NCBI GenBank assembly: GCA_000531095.1
Contig: HG799478.1
Span: 5,131 to 45,113 of the forward strand
From: Gemmata massiliana
Lineage (GTDB): Bacteria > Planctomycetota > Planctomycetia > Gemmatales > Gemmataceae
Direction: 5' to 3'
DNA length: 39,983 nt
The stretch's first letter is position 1. Every line of letters begins with the position of its first letter. Under the pieces are notes generated by a model. That model searched no databases, was not told the DNA's origin, and was given only the letters and a program-made list of their open reading frames with translations. Shown piece after piece: positions 1 through 8,636 of this stretch. Position numbers and translations under genes: made by a program.

Positions 1-1
1 C

Positions 2-919
2 ACTCGAAGCCCCCCGCGTGCGCGTACTACCCCACGCGCACCGCGAGCCGACCTGCCGCCGCGATCGCCGTCGCTACCGAAGGCGCCGGACGTGCCCGTT
101 CCGCCGTTCATCGGGTCGAGGCACCGCACCAACTTCGACATGAACGAGGTGTTCAAGTTCGTCAACGAGCTGACGCTGTTTAGCACGCAGTGGGGGTTCC
201 GCAAGGGCGGCGTCGATCCCGCGGTGTACGCGAAGCAGATCGAAGAGGTGGCTAAGCCCGCACTCGCGCGGCTGAAGGCACAATGTTTGGCCGAGAACAT
301 CCTGCGGCCCGGCGTGACCTACGGGTTCTTCCCGGCGGCCAGCGACGGCACCACGCTCACGATCTACGAGGCCGACCACAAGACGCCGCGCAACACGTTC
401 GACTTCCCGCGCCAGGACTTCGGCGAGTTCCTGTGCTTGTCGGACTACGTCGAACCGCTGCGCGACGGCCGGGCGGTCGATTTCGTTGGGTTCACGGCGG
501 TGACGATGGGCCGCGAGGTGACCCGCGTGGCGCAGGAGTGGTACGCCGCGAACCGCTACCAGGACTACATGTTCCTGCACGGTCTGGGCGTCGAAAGTGC
601 CGAAGCGCTGGCGGAATACTTCCACCAACAGCTCCGACACGAGTGGGGCATCGGGGGCGATGACTCCCCGGTGATCCAGAAGCTGTTCAAGGGCCACTAC
701 CGCGGGTGCCGGTACTCGTTCGGCTACCCCGCGTGCCCGAACCTCGAGGACCAGAAGCAACTCTTCGCGCTCATCGACCCGACCCGCGTCGGAATCACGC
801 TGAGCGAACAGTTCCAACTCGAACCGGAGCAGAGCACCACGGCCATCGTGGTACACCACCCGGACGCGAAGTATTTCGTCACCACCCGCACCCCGGGTTG
901 TGCGCCAACTGACGAGTGA
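2..919 (+). CDS. metH: Methionine synthase (cobalamin-dependent), C-terminal fragment with AdoMet-activation domain
   Basis: This is the 3' part of a gene whose start lies before the window; the frame is open from base 2. The roughly 305 visible residues match the reactivation domain of MetH, which binds S-adenosylmethionine and re-methylates oxidised cobalamin during methionine synthesis from homocysteine and methyl-folate in the cytoplasm. The match rests on a linker with PPF.G followed by a NEVFKFVNELTLFSTQWGFRK-like helix, an HGLGVESAEALAEY segment, and near the C-terminus the AdoMet-binding signature YRGCRYSFGYPACPNLEDQ. The C-terminal YF..GR/T-type strand (DAKYFVTTR) also fits. The homocysteine, folate and cobalamin domains are not in the window. 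The frame is intact to its TGA. Confidence in the family is high. Confidence 0.95.
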   Translation, partial: TRSPPRARTTPRAPRADLPPRSPSLPKAPDVPVPPFIGSRHRTNFDMNEVFKFVNELTLFSTQWGFRKGGVDPAVYAKQIEEVAKPALARLKAQCLAENILRPGVTYGFFPAASDGTTLTIYEADHKTPRNTFDFPRQDFGEFLCLSDYVEPLRDGRAVDFVGFTAVTMGREVTRVAQEWYAANRYQDYMFLHGLGVESAEALAEYFHQQLRHEWGIGGDDSPVIQKLFKGHYRGCRYSFGYPACPNLEDQKQLFALIDPTRVGITLSEQFQLEPEQSTTAIVVHHPDAKYFVTTRTPGCAPTDE

Positions 920-1064
920 GCCAGCAGTTGCGGCGCACGTGGCAAATGCCCCCGTGCGCCGCTGTCGTTATGCTGCAAGTCGCACTGCGGCCATTTTGTG
1001 TTCTATCCTCCCTTCGGGCGCCCTGTACCCGAAGCGGTGAATCATCTTGCTTCCACCTGACGTC

Positions 1065-1904
1065 ATGATTCGTATCGCGGGGCTGCGCGTGCTGTACGGC
1101 GCGTTCGCCGCCGTTGACGGGCTCGACCTCGACATCCGCCGCGGCGAACTGTTCGGGCTGCTCGGGCCGAACGGGGCCGGCAAGTCCACCACGATCCGCG
1201 TCCTCATCGGTCAGCGCCAGCCGAGCGGCGGGAGCGTCACCATCGGCGGGCGCGACGTCGTGCGCGAGTGGTCGCGGATCAAACCCATATTCGGCTACGT
1301 GCCCGACCGCGAGAACCACTTCGAGGAGTTCACCGGCCGGCGCAACCTGGAGTTCTTCGGCCAGCTCTACAACGTGCCGCGGTTGCGCGTGACGCAAGTG
1401 CTGAAGATGGTCGAACTCGACGAGGCCGCCGACCTCCAAGTGCGCGGGTACTCGCTCGGGATGAGGAAGAAGTTACTCCTCGCACGCGCGCTGCTCCACG
1501 AACCGCAAGTTCTTTACCTCGACGAACCCACCGCGAACCTCGACATCCACTCCGCAGAAGTCGTTCACCGCATCCTGCGCGAGCGCGTGAAGATGGGCGC
1601 GACGATCATCCTGACTACGCACGACATGGACGAGGTCGAAAAGATCTGCGACCGCGTCGGGATCATGGCGCGCGGAAAATTAGTCGCGCTCGACTCGCCG
1701 CTGGCACTGAAGCAACAACACACCGAGCGCAAGGTGGACGTGATCCGCGACGACGGCGAGCGCCTCGTCTTCGATATGGACACACCCGCGGGCCGCACCG
1801 ACCTCGCGGGTCTGGTCACCGCCGGCCGCGTGCTGAGTATCCGCACGCGCGAGTTCGACTTCCACGCGACGTTCCTGAAGCTCACGGGGCACGCATTCGA
1901 TTGA
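1065..1904 (+). CDS. ABC transporter ATP-binding protein (ABC-2 exporter type)
   Basis: Cytoplasmic ATPase subunit of an ABC exporter. The protein is about 279 residues. It has Walker A GPNGAGKST at about residues 34-42, a signature region of the form YSLGMRKK (typical of ABC-2/Nat/Ccm-like ATPases rather than the classical LSGGQ), Walker B VLYLDEP with the D-loop NLD, and the switch histidine in TTHDMDEVE. After the core there is a C-terminal extension of about 70 residues, as in DUF4162-type ATPases. I prefer ATG 1065 to the TTG at 1047 because it begins directly at the conserved first strand, although neither has a strong ribosome site. The next two genes follow at 9 and 30 bp, so this is an operon with the permease at 2277. 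The substrate is unknown. Confidence 0.92.
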   Translation: MIRIAGLRVLYGAFAAVDGLDLDIRRGELFGLLGPNGAGKSTTIRVLIGQRQPSGGSVTIGGRDVVREWSRIKPIFGYVPDRENHFEEFTGRRNLEFFGQLYNVPRLRVTQVLKMVELDEAADLQVRGYSLGMRKKLLLARALLHEPQVLYLDEPTANLDIHSAEVVHRILRERVKMGATIILTTHDMDEVEKICDRVGIMARGKLVALDSPLALKQQHTERKVDVIRDDGERLVFDMDTPAGRTDLAGLVTAGRVLSIRTREFDFHATFLKLTGHAFD

Positions 1905-1913
1905 GGCCGTGAC

Positions 1914-2246
1914 ATGGCCAAGGCGCACACAAAGGGGGTTCGCAAGAAGATCGACCGACCGCCCCCACGGGTGTTTCTCGGTGTCGGGGCGCTCTTCCTC
2001 GGGCTGAACCACCTGTCGGTCGCGCTCGGGTTCGGGCTACACGCTGAAGCTCTGATGGCCGGGTGCTGGCTCGTGCTCGTGGGCGGCTGGGTCGCACTCG
2101 CGGGCCGCTCGTTCGACGCGGTATGGGCCTGGGCCGATCCCTCCGGGCGCCGCACGATCGGGCTGATACTGTTCACCCTCGGCGCCGCGTTCGGGGCCGC
2201 AGAAGGTGTCGCGCGGATCGCTTACGGGCAGCGCCTGTTAAATTAA
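1914..2246 (+). CDS. Small integral membrane protein within the ABC exporter operon
   Basis: A 110-residue protein of no family I recognise. A basic N-terminus (about residues 1-20, KKIDRPPPR) is followed by three hydrophobic stretches, about residues 21-43, 47-67 and 79-100, so it should sit in the inner membrane with a cytoplasmic N-terminus by the positive-inside rule. It starts 9 bp after the ATPase stop and ends 30 bp before the permease, so it is almost certainly co-transcribed with them. It may be an accessory subunit of the exporter, but that is inferred from position only. The start is ATG. Confidence 0.75.
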   Translation: MAKAHTKGVRKKIDRPPPRVFLGVGALFLGLNHLSVALGFGLHAEALMAGCWLVLVGGWVALAGRSFDAVWAWADPSGRRTIGLILFTLGAAFGAAEGVARIAYGQRLLN

Positions 2247-2276
2247 TCACCGATTCCCAACGGACGCGAACCCGCT

Positions 2277-3503
2277 ATGCGCTGGTACATCCTGAAGGCG
2301 CTCATCAAGAAAGAGTTCGCGCGGCACCTGGCGAACCGCGGGGGCATCGCGCTCGCGTTCTTGCTGGTCGCCGCGGCGGTGCTCCTGAGCGTGTTCGCCC
2401 CCCGGGAAACCGCGGCGGCCGGCACGAGCATGGTCGGCGGCGTTCACCACTGCTACGTCGACTACGACCGGCCGTCGCCGCTGGTCGAGCACTTGCGGGA
2501 CAACGTCCCCCCGGACCTGAAGGCACAGGTCGTCTTCCGCGAGATCGCCCCGGCGAAAATCGGTACGCTGCTCGATTCGCCGCCCGGCACCGGCTCCATT
2601 CAGATCACGACCCGGGCCGAGCCGGGGAAGCGGTCCACGGTTCAGATTTACGTGTGGCACCCCGACGGCGAACCCAACGCGCTCGCCCCCTACGAACAGT
2701 GGCTCTGGAAAGAGAGCCGGCGCGCGTTCGAGGCCGAAGCCGCCAAGAAACTGCCCGGCGCGACTCTCCCAACGGAACCAGCATTTGATTCCGACAAGTG
2801 GCTGATAATCGAAGCCCACAAACACTTCCAGGAGCAGATCGAAACCGTGCGCAAGCACGAGGGCACGGAGGGGGCCACACCGATCGTACCGGACCTGGTG
2901 ATCGATCGCCGCGGGTTGGGTGGGAAGGTACTCGACTTCCGCGCCGCGATCGCGACCGGCATGGTGGTGTTCGCGCTGTACTTCGCGTGCGTCTACTTGC
3001 TCCCGACGCTCAACTGTGAGGAGCGCGAGCGCGGGGTGCTACTCGCACAGGCGCTCACCCCGGCTTCGCCGACCGAACTGCTCGTGGCGAAGTTCGTGTT
3101 CTACCCCGCGTTCGGGCTGGGGCTCGCGGCCACGCTCGCCGCCGTGTACAAGCCGGACGTCCTATCGAGCCTGTTCTTCTGGCTGGCGCTGTTAGCGGTC
3201 GGCGGCGGGTTCCTGGGTATCGGCATGACGATCGCGGCGTGGGCGAAGACGCAGCGGGCCGCGTTCCTCGGCGGGATGTGCTACCTGCTGTCCGTGTCGA
3301 TGCTGCTGCTCATCTGCTCGATCAACGGCATCCCGTTCCTGTCGTACCTCGCGGTCGAGTTCCACGGCCCGCGCATTCTGCACGCGGCACTGAGCGGCGC
3401 AGTGCAAACGTCCCACTGGAAGCACCTGGCCGCGGCGCTGGGGCTGGCGGTCGCGTGGCTGTTCGCGGCGGGTTGGGTGTTCAAGCGCCGCGGATGGCAG
3501 TGA
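2277..3503 (+). CDS. ABC-2 type transporter permease with large extracytoplasmic domain
   Basis: Membrane subunit of the exporter encoded with the ATPase at 1065. The 408 residues begin with a short cytoplasmic segment and a transmembrane helix (about residues 22-41). An extracytoplasmic region of about 180 residues follows, then five further hydrophobic helices between about residue 225 and the C-terminus, ending KRRGWQ. The cytoplasmic loop with EERERGVLLAQALTPAS.TELLVAKF is characteristic of ABC-2/NatB-like permeases. This architecture (one helix, a large outer domain, five helices) is usual for the family. Substrate unknown; Na+, drug or lipid export are all possible. Confidence 0.85.
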   Translation: MRWYILKALIKKEFARHLANRGGIALAFLLVAAAVLLSVFAPRETAAAGTSMVGGVHHCYVDYDRPSPLVEHLRDNVPPDLKAQVVFREIAPAKIGTLLDSPPGTGSIQITTRAEPGKRSTVQIYVWHPDGEPNALAPYEQWLWKESRRAFEAEAAKKLPGATLPTEPAFDSDKWLIIEAHKHFQEQIETVRKHEGTEGATPIVPDLVIDRRGLGGKVLDFRAAIATGMVVFALYFACVYLLPTLNCEERERGVLLAQALTPASPTELLVAKFVFYPAFGLGLAATLAAVYKPDVLSSLFFWLALLAVGGGFLGIGMTIAAWAKTQRAAFLGGMCYLLSVSMLLLICSINGIPFLSYLAVEFHGPRILHAALSGAVQTSHWKHLAAALGLAVAWLFAAGWVFKRRGWQ

Positions 3504-3530
3504 GTTTGAGTACGAAGGGGTGAAAGTGCG

Positions 3531-3562
3531 AGCGGGTGAAGGGGTGAAATGCCCCGCCCGCT
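3531..3562. terminator. Stem-loop between convergent genes
   Basis: Outer stem AGCGGG (3531-3536) with CCCGCT (3557-3562) and inner stem GGGG (3541-3544) with CCCC (3552-3555). It lies between the end of the permease (+) and the end of the small membrane protein (-), so it could stop transcription both ways. There is no T-run, so the call is tentative. Confidence 0.4.
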
Positions 3563-3575
3563 GTGCCCCGAGACA

Positions 3576-3815
3576 TTACGGCCAGAAGCGCACTTCCGGA
3601 ACGAACAGCCCGATTCCGAACCAGATCGTTTCCAGAATCCACATCAGCATCGCGAATAGCCGGATGCCGTCGGCGGTCCACTCCATCGCGCTGAAATCAA
3701 CGATAAAGGCGATCAGCCACGATCCTTCCAGCCACCGCGCTCCGCCCAGAAACAGGAGCCACGCCCAAAATAGCGAAGTGAGGAGGAACAAGCCGATCCA
3801 GGTATTGAGGCTCAT
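3576..3815 (-). CDS. Small membrane protein, unknown function
   Basis: A 79-residue protein rich in Trp, Phe and Leu, with hydrophobic stretches at about residues 5-27, 30-45 and 53-74, so it is probably a two- or three-pass inner-membrane protein. I choose ATG 3815 over a GTG 18 bases upstream because GAGGG lies 6-10 bases before it and the protein then starts MSLNTWIG. It is convergent with the ABC permease and I recognise no family. Composition and membrane segments make it a credible gene despite its size. Confidence 0.7.
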   Translation of the reverse strand: MSLNTWIGLFLLTSLFWAWLLFLGGARWLEGSWLIAFIVDFSAMEWTADGIRLFAMLMWILETIWFGIGLFVPEVRFWP

Positions 3816-3933
3816 TGCCCGCCCTCGGGACACCGATTGTGGTGTACTTCGATGGCGGGAGCGATTTATTTGGGTGTGAAAGCGAAGTGCCTGTCTTTTG
3901 GCGAACCGCGAGTGTCAACGAGCGGGTGGAGTT

Positions 3934-3965
3934 TCCGCTCCCGTGAGGTGTACTCGTGGGAGCGG
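3934..3965 (-). terminator. Possible terminator after the 88-residue gene
   Basis: CCGCTCCC at 3935-3942 pairs with GGGAGCGG at 3958-3965, a perfect 8-bp stem with a 15-base loop just beyond the stop of the minus-strand gene ending at 3974. It lacks a clear T-tract. Confidence 0.35.
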
Positions 3966-3973
3966 GATATCGG

Positions 3974-4240
3974 TCACTCCTTGCCCATCAGTTCCTTGAC
4001 GAGCTTCGCGAGCGCCTCCACGTCTTTTTTCGCGACGATCACGTCGATGCGGGTCTTGGGCACCTTGAGCTTCTCCATGAAGCTCGCGGCGGAGGTCCAC
4101 ATCTTGTCGCGCTTCTTACCTTCGGCGAGGTACAAATCGGCCACCAGTTCCGCCAGCCGCTGCCACGAAACCTGATCGATGTTATCGTAATACCGCTTGA
4201 TGATTTTCTGTTGGTGGGGGCTGTAGTTCTCCATTCCCAT
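3974..4240 (-). CDS. Small cytoplasmic helical protein, unknown function
   Basis: An 88-residue, strongly charged protein (MGMENYSPHQQKIIKRYY...), predominantly helical, with no signal or membrane segment. The lysine-rich C-terminal half (KKDVEALAKLVKELMGKE) looks like an amphipathic helix. Codon use and protein-like composition support a real gene. I cannot name a family. It is alone between a membrane-protein gene downstream and the secreted protease gene upstream, all on the minus strand, with more than 230 bp to the latter, so it probably has its own promoter. The start could be the first or third codon (both ATG). Confidence 0.7.
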   Translation of the reverse strand: MGMENYSPHQQKIIKRYYDNIDQVSWQRLAELVADLYLAEGKKRDKMWTSAASFMEKLKVPKTRIDVIVAKKDVEALAKLVKELMGKE

Positions 4241-4445
4241 CGCGTACCACTCCGTAAGTTATGAACCTCCCTTAGCACACACGACCGGTGCCGGAACGTC
4301 AAGCCGAGTAGACGGACACGCACACCGGGGCACGAGCGCCCCGCCCGCACATCGCACCGGCCCCACAACCCGGCGCCGTCGTGGCGCACGATTCTACCGG
4401 TCAAAGGTGCGGACAGGGCTCTCGCGCCCCGGGAAGCTCCGGAAA

Positions 4446-4461
4446 CACGGTAAACACCGTG
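4446..4461 (-). terminator. Hairpin after the S8 protease gene
   Basis: CACGGT at 4446-4451 and ACCGTG at 4456-4461 form a perfect 6-bp stem with a 4-base loop, 14 bases beyond the protease stop. On the minus strand TTTCC follows, so it may be a weak intrinsic terminator. Confidence 0.4.
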
Positions 4462-4475
4462 CCCCGGACCGAGTT

Positions 4476-6995
4476 TTAGACTTCCGCGTCGAAGAAGAAG
4501 TCGATCACGCTACCGGAATCGGATGCCGACGCTTCCGGCGCGAAGTAGAGCGTCGCGACCGCCGCGCCGTGCGGCGAATCGGAGTCGTCGCGGTTCGCGA
4601 AACGGGTCTCGCGCGGCGTGAAGCTCGTGTCCGTTTCGCCCCGAGCCGTGTCCGCCCACGCGGACGACCGGCGCTCGGCTTCCGGCGCCATCCACGAGAG
4701 CGGGGCACGGGTGCTCGACGTGCCATAGTCGACGGCGAACGACGAGGTCGAGGTGCCGCGGGCCGGCGCGCTCACTTCCACCGCGATCGGGGCCGCGTCG
4801 AACGTGATCGGCGCGGGGGCCTCGTGCGCGAGGACCAAATCGTCGTGGAACCCGAGGGCCATCGACTTCCCGCTGGGGCCGGCGCCCGTGGTCCCGTTGA
4901 CGACCAGCGACCACCCGGTCAGGCTCCCGGTGTCGTAGGCGGCCATGTCGGTCACCTTCAGCGTCCACACGCCCTGCGTGTTCAGGCCGTCAAAGGCGGA
5001 GAGCAGCGCGTCGGGCCGGAACGTGCCGTTGAACGGGGCCGCGCCGCTCGCGATTGCGATCGCCGCTTCGTCGTCGAACGTGGTGTTGGTGAGGTTGTCG
5101 CCGCTCCCGCCGCGCCGGTTGAACAGCGTCACCGTCTTGCCCGCCACGCCGTTCACGGTCGGGGATGTCAGCGTGATGACCAGGTCGCTGTCGTAGGTGT
5201 GCGTGAGGCTCACCTTCACGTTCAGGTCGCTGATCTTGATCGCGTCGGTGATGTTGATGGTCGAGGACGTCGTCATGTAATCGCGGATCGCCAGCGGCAG
5301 CCCGGTCGCGGAGTACGTCTTGGTGACGTTCAGGACGAGCGCGCCCGTCGCGGTGTACCGGTCCGCGGTCGTCTCGCCCAGAGTGCCGTTGCCGTTCTGG
5401 TCCATCAACTTGCCATTCACGTCGGCGATGTTCGGCCCGAACGTCAGCGAGTAGCTCCCGGCGACCGTTCGGGCGCCGAAGAGGATGTCGAACTGCGTGT
5501 TGTTCGACCCGGCCACGGCCACGATGCTGTAGCTTGCCGTGATCGCGCCGTTCGGCCCCGTGAGGCCGACGATATCGGCCGCGGTGAAGGTAGCGGCGTT
5601 GATGGCTCGGTCGAAGGTAACTCGCACCTTGTCGAGTTGTGTCGCTGTGGAACCACTGAAGGTCGCGGCAGTCACCTTGGGTCCGGTCGAGACGACCGGC
5701 GGCGGGCTGGTGGACGCGAACATCTTCCCGACGTTCAGTCGGCCGCCCGTGGAGACCTTCCCGCTCAGACCGGCGACCGGGTCCACGGAGCTCTTCAGCT
5801 TGGCAATCACCTGGGAATAGGTGAGGGTCGGGTTCGCGCTCCAGTACAGCGCAATGGCCCCCGTGACGTGCGGCGCCGCCATCGATGTGCCGCTGTAGCT
5901 GCTGTACGTGTTGTTCGGGGTGGTGCTCAGGATGCCCACGCCGGGCGCGGCGAGTGTGACGGCGCTGGCCCCGTAGTTCGAGAAGCTCGCGAGCCGGTCG
6001 GCGCTGTCGGTCGCCGCGACCGTGACGACGTTGTTGTAACTCTGGATGTAGCTCGCGGGGTAGCTCGCGATGCTGTCGATGTTCTGCCCGCTGTTTCCCG
6101 CGGCGGCCACGAAGATGTGCCCCGCGGTCTGGGCGCGCCCGATGGCCGCGGCCAGCGAGCTGTCGTACCCGCCCCCACCCCAACTGTTGTTCGAGAGCTT
6201 CACCCCGCGGGCCACCGCGTAGTTGAGCGCGGCGACGGCGCTGCTCGTGTACCCGCTCCCGTTGGCGCTGAGGAACTTGAGGGCCATGATCTGGACGTTC
6301 CAGTTCACGCCCGCGACCCCGACCCCGTTGTTCCCCACCGCGCCGATGGTGCCGGCCACGTGCGTGCCGTGCCCGTTGTCGTCCATCGGGTTGCTGTCGT
6401 TGTTGGCGAAGTCCCACCCGTAAATGTCGTCGATGTACCCGTTGCGGTCGTCGTCGACGCCGTTGCCCGCGATCTCCCCGGTGTTCTTCCACATGTTCGC
6501 GGCGAGGTCCGGGTGGTTGTAGTCCACGCCGGTGTCGATGACCGCGACGACAAAATTCCGGTTCCCGGTGCTGGAGTCCCACGCGGTCGGGGCGCCGATC
6601 TTCGTCATCCCGTAGAGCGACGAGTACGACGGGTCGTTGGGCGTGCGCTGGACCCGGATCATCACGTCGGGCGTGACCGTGGCCACCCCGGGACGCGCGG
6701 CGAGGTAGGCGGCTGCGGTCCCGAGGTCGGTGCCCGCGGTTAGCGCCACACTGTAGATCCCGAACCCGAGCGCCCGCACACTCGTGGCGAACGGCGCGGC
6801 GGCGAGAGTGGCCGCGTCCGCGGCGGTGTTGGTGCTCGCGCTCATGACCACGTTCACGCGGTCCCCGGCGACCGCTCCCGTGGCGACGAGTTCCGGCAGC
6901 GTCAGTTCGGCGAATTTGGTGGGCGTTGTGCGGTCTTCGAGCAGCTCCACGGCGAGGCGCGTGCGGCCAAAGCGCGACCGGTCAGGGAAGCCCAT
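4476..6995 (-). CDS. Secreted subtilisin-like serine protease (S8) with Ig-like and P (proprotein convertase) domains
   Basis: An 839-residue extracellular or surface protease. Residues 1-26 carry RLAVELLEDRTTP, an LEDR-type N-terminal motif common on large exported proteins of Gemmata-like planctomycetes in place of a classical signal peptide. An I9-like propeptide occupies about residues 35-115. The S8 catalytic domain (about 130-425) has Asp154 in VIDTG, His209 in NGHGTHVAG, the oxyanion Asn301 in AAAGNSG and Ser371 in GTSMAAPHVTG, so the triad is complete. A Ca-binding-like DDDRNGYIDD lies at about 181-190. An Ig/SwmB-like domain (about 438-545) with VTFDRAIN.ATFTAADI follows, then a P domain (about 555-700) with HTYDSDLVITLTSP and GVWTLKVTDMAAYDTGSL.GWSL. 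The 130-residue tail has no recognised domain. It stands alone in its transcription unit. Confidence 0.93.
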   Translation of the reverse strand: MGFPDRSRFGRTRLAVELLEDRTTPTKFAELTLPELVATGAVAGDRVNVVMSASTNTAADAATLAAAPFATSVRALGFGIYSVALTAGTDLGTAAAYLAARPGVATVTPDVMIRVQRTPNDPSYSSLYGMTKIGAPTAWDSSTGNRNFVVAVIDTGVDYNHPDLAANMWKNTGEIAGNGVDDDRNGYIDDIYGWDFANNDSNPMDDNGHGTHVAGTIGAVGNNGVGVAGVNWNVQIMALKFLSANGSGYTSSAVAALNYAVARGVKLSNNSWGGGGYDSSLAAAIGRAQTAGHIFVAAAGNSGQNIDSIASYPASYIQSYNNVVTVAATDSADRLASFSNYGASAVTLAAPGVGILSTTPNNTYSSYSGTSMAAPHVTGAIALYWSANPTLTYSQVIAKLKSSVDPVAGLSGKVSTGGRLNVGKMFASTSPPPVVSTGPKVTAATFSGSTATQLDKVRVTFDRAINAATFTAADIVGLTGPNGAITASYSIVAVAGSNNTQFDILFGARTVAGSYSLTFGPNIADVNGKLMDQNGNGTLGETTADRYTATGALVLNVTKTYSATGLPLAIRDYMTTSSTINITDAIKISDLNVKVSLTHTYDSDLVITLTSPTVNGVAGKTVTLFNRRGGSGDNLTNTTFDDEAAIAIASGAAPFNGTFRPDALLSAFDGLNTQGVWTLKVTDMAAYDTGSLTGWSLVVNGTTGAGPSGKSMALGFHDDLVLAHEAPAPITFDAAPIAVEVSAPARGTSTSSFAVDYGTSSTRAPLSWMAPEAERRSSAWADTARGETDTSFTPRETRFANRDDSDSPHGAAVATLYFAPEASASDSGSVIDFFFDAEV

Positions 6996-7588
6996 ACTGG
7001 ACCCTCTCGAACGATAGGAAGTGTTGAGTTGACGAGGAGCAGGACGGCGGTTGCGAGTTCAGAAGGGGCCGCCTCCTGCCGTCGGACATTCTTACCCCGC
7101 GAATTCGTCTGTGACTAGCTTGTAGATTCAAATATTTCCGGCGCGTGCGGGCCGGTGTCGACCGGGTTCCGACACCGTGTCTCCTTTGTTGACATGCACG
7201 GGAGCGCCAGTTTCCGGGCCGCCGCAAGATTGCGCCCGGCCCCGCGCTCCTCTGTTCGGGCCTGGATTTTATGCGTTTCGACCCGGTAGCGCGCTCGCGG
7301 GACTTTACGCCGCCCCACCCGCGTTCGTTTACCATCGCGATCTTCATACGGATCAAGAATCGTCCAACCGATCGCACTAGAGCTGCGGGCTGCGGTGACC
7401 GAGGAGTTTGCGGAGCGGGCGCGAGTACGAGAGCCCGAATTGTGATTGTGCAGAAAATGGCAGCGGGTTCGTTCGCGCGGCGGGAGCACTTTTCGGTACC
7501 GGAACTTATCCGTTTGGTGCGCGGTTGCCTCAAATCTATTTCCATCCTACTCATTCGTATCCCGTTCCCGCCCAATACGGAGGCGCGC
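6996..7588. other. Intergenic region between divergent protease and HDOD genes
   Basis: About 590 bases with no convincing gene; the reading frames here have no coding-like composition. It must hold both divergent promoters. A perfect 8-bp inverted repeat, CGGTGTCG (7153-7160) and CGACACCG (7170-7177), with a 9-base spacer could be a regulator site or a hairpin. I cannot assign -35/-10 elements with confidence. Confidence 0.4.
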
Positions 7589-8512
7589 GTGTCGCTCTTG
7601 TTGCTCCGAGCCCCCCGAACCGACCGCCCGTCCCAGACCGGCTCCCGCAAAATCACCGTCACCGATCTCGATCGCGCGGACACGTACCCGACGCTCTCGG
7701 ATACCACGGTGCAGGTGATGGGAATGGCCAACCGCTCCGACGTGTCGGTCGCGGAAGTCGCCGGGCTCGTGCGCCGCGACGCGGTACTCGCGGCCGGCGT
7801 GCTGCGTGCCGCGAACAGTTGCGCGCTCCGGGGCGCGCGGGCGATCGAGGACGTGCAACAGGCCGTCCTGCGGATGGGGCTTCAAGAGTGCTGCAAGCTG
7901 CTCAGCACGATGGGCGTGAAAACCGTGTACAACCGCTGCTCGGCGGCCGTTCAGGAGCGGTGCGACGTGATCCTCAAGCACTCGCTGTTCGTCGCCCGGC
8001 TCGCGTCCGGACTCAGCAAGGACGCGGACATCGGGCAGCCCGGGGCGGCGTTCACGGCGGGCCTACTCCACGACATCGGGCGCCTCGTCGCGTGCGTGAA
8101 GTGCCCGGACGATGTGGACGCGGCGCGCCTGCTGACCGCGGACGAAAGCGAAGACACGCCCCGGCTCGAACGCGAGCAGTTGGGCAGCGACCACTGCTCG
8201 ATCGGCCACGCCTTCGCGGTCCGCAACAAGCTCCCGGACACCATCGCCCGCGCCATCTTGAACCACCACCGGCCGGCCGAAGAGACCGCCCACCGCGAAC
8301 TGGTCGCGCTGATCGCGGTCGCCGAGCGGCTCGCGGCCCACGTTCAGCGGAAGCACAACATCGTCGGGTACAACCTGGTCGCGTGCCCGCACTTCCCGGT
8401 CCTGGCGCGGGGGTGGACCCCGATCCGCGCCGCCGCGTTCCACAAAGCACTGCCGGGCACCGTCGTGCAGGCCATGCGCGATACCCGCGCCATGTTGAAG
8501 TCGTGCGCGTAA
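7589..8512 (+). CDS. HDOD domain protein
   Basis: About 307 residues. The start is GTG 7589, preceded by GGAGG five bases upstream; the frame is open further upstream but that part is not protein-like. HDOD domains are HD-like metal-site folds used in signalling and regulation, often of motility, stress or cyclic-dinucleotide pathways. Seen here: the N-terminal PTLSDTTVQVMGMANRSDVSVAEVAGLVRRD, a helix pair AANSCALRGARAIEDVQQAVLRMG typical of HDOD, then FTAGLLHDIGRLVA with the HD pair, and a later HCSIGHAFA...AILNHHRP. It is a stand-alone HDOD protein with no fused GGDEF, EAL or receiver domain. It appears monocistronic. Output is unknown. Confidence 0.88.
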   Translation: MSLLLLRAPRTDRPSQTGSRKITVTDLDRADTYPTLSDTTVQVMGMANRSDVSVAEVAGLVRRDAVLAAGVLRAANSCALRGARAIEDVQQAVLRMGLQECCKLLSTMGVKTVYNRCSAAVQERCDVILKHSLFVARLASGLSKDADIGQPGAAFTAGLLHDIGRLVACVKCPDDVDAARLLTADESEDTPRLEREQLGSDHCSIGHAFAVRNKLPDTIARAILNHHRPAEETAHRELVALIAVAERLAAHVQRKHNIVGYNLVACPHFPVLARGWTPIRAAAFHKALPGTVVQAMRDTRAMLKSCA

Positions 8513-8538
8513 AGCCGCCCTACGGCGCACTTCGACCT

Positions 8539-8636
8539 CCCGCAGGTGAACCCCGCCCGCAAGGGCGGTGGGTGCCCCACGAAGGACACACCTGGTTGGC
8601 TACCCACCGCCCTTGCGGGCGGGGTTCACCTGCGGG
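8539..8636. repeat. Long perfect inverted repeat (dispersed palindrome, copy 1)
   Basis: Arms 8539-8573 and 8602-8636 are perfect inverse complements (35 bp) around a 28-base spacer. The core of the arm is AACCCCGCCCGCAAGGGCGG. A second, diverged copy lies at 20206-20352, so this is a dispersed family. It starts 26 bases after the HDOD stop and could act as a terminator-like structure or be a small non-autonomous mobile palindrome. Confidence 0.9.

Noticed and set aside
4407..6743. 778-codon open frame on the plus strand
   Set aside because: It is antisense to the S8 protease, Arg/Val/Gly-rich with no domain; a by-product of high GC codon use.
7271..7588. N-terminal extension of the HDOD frame
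   Set aside because: GTG 7589 has a strong ribosome site and the upstream translation is not protein-like.
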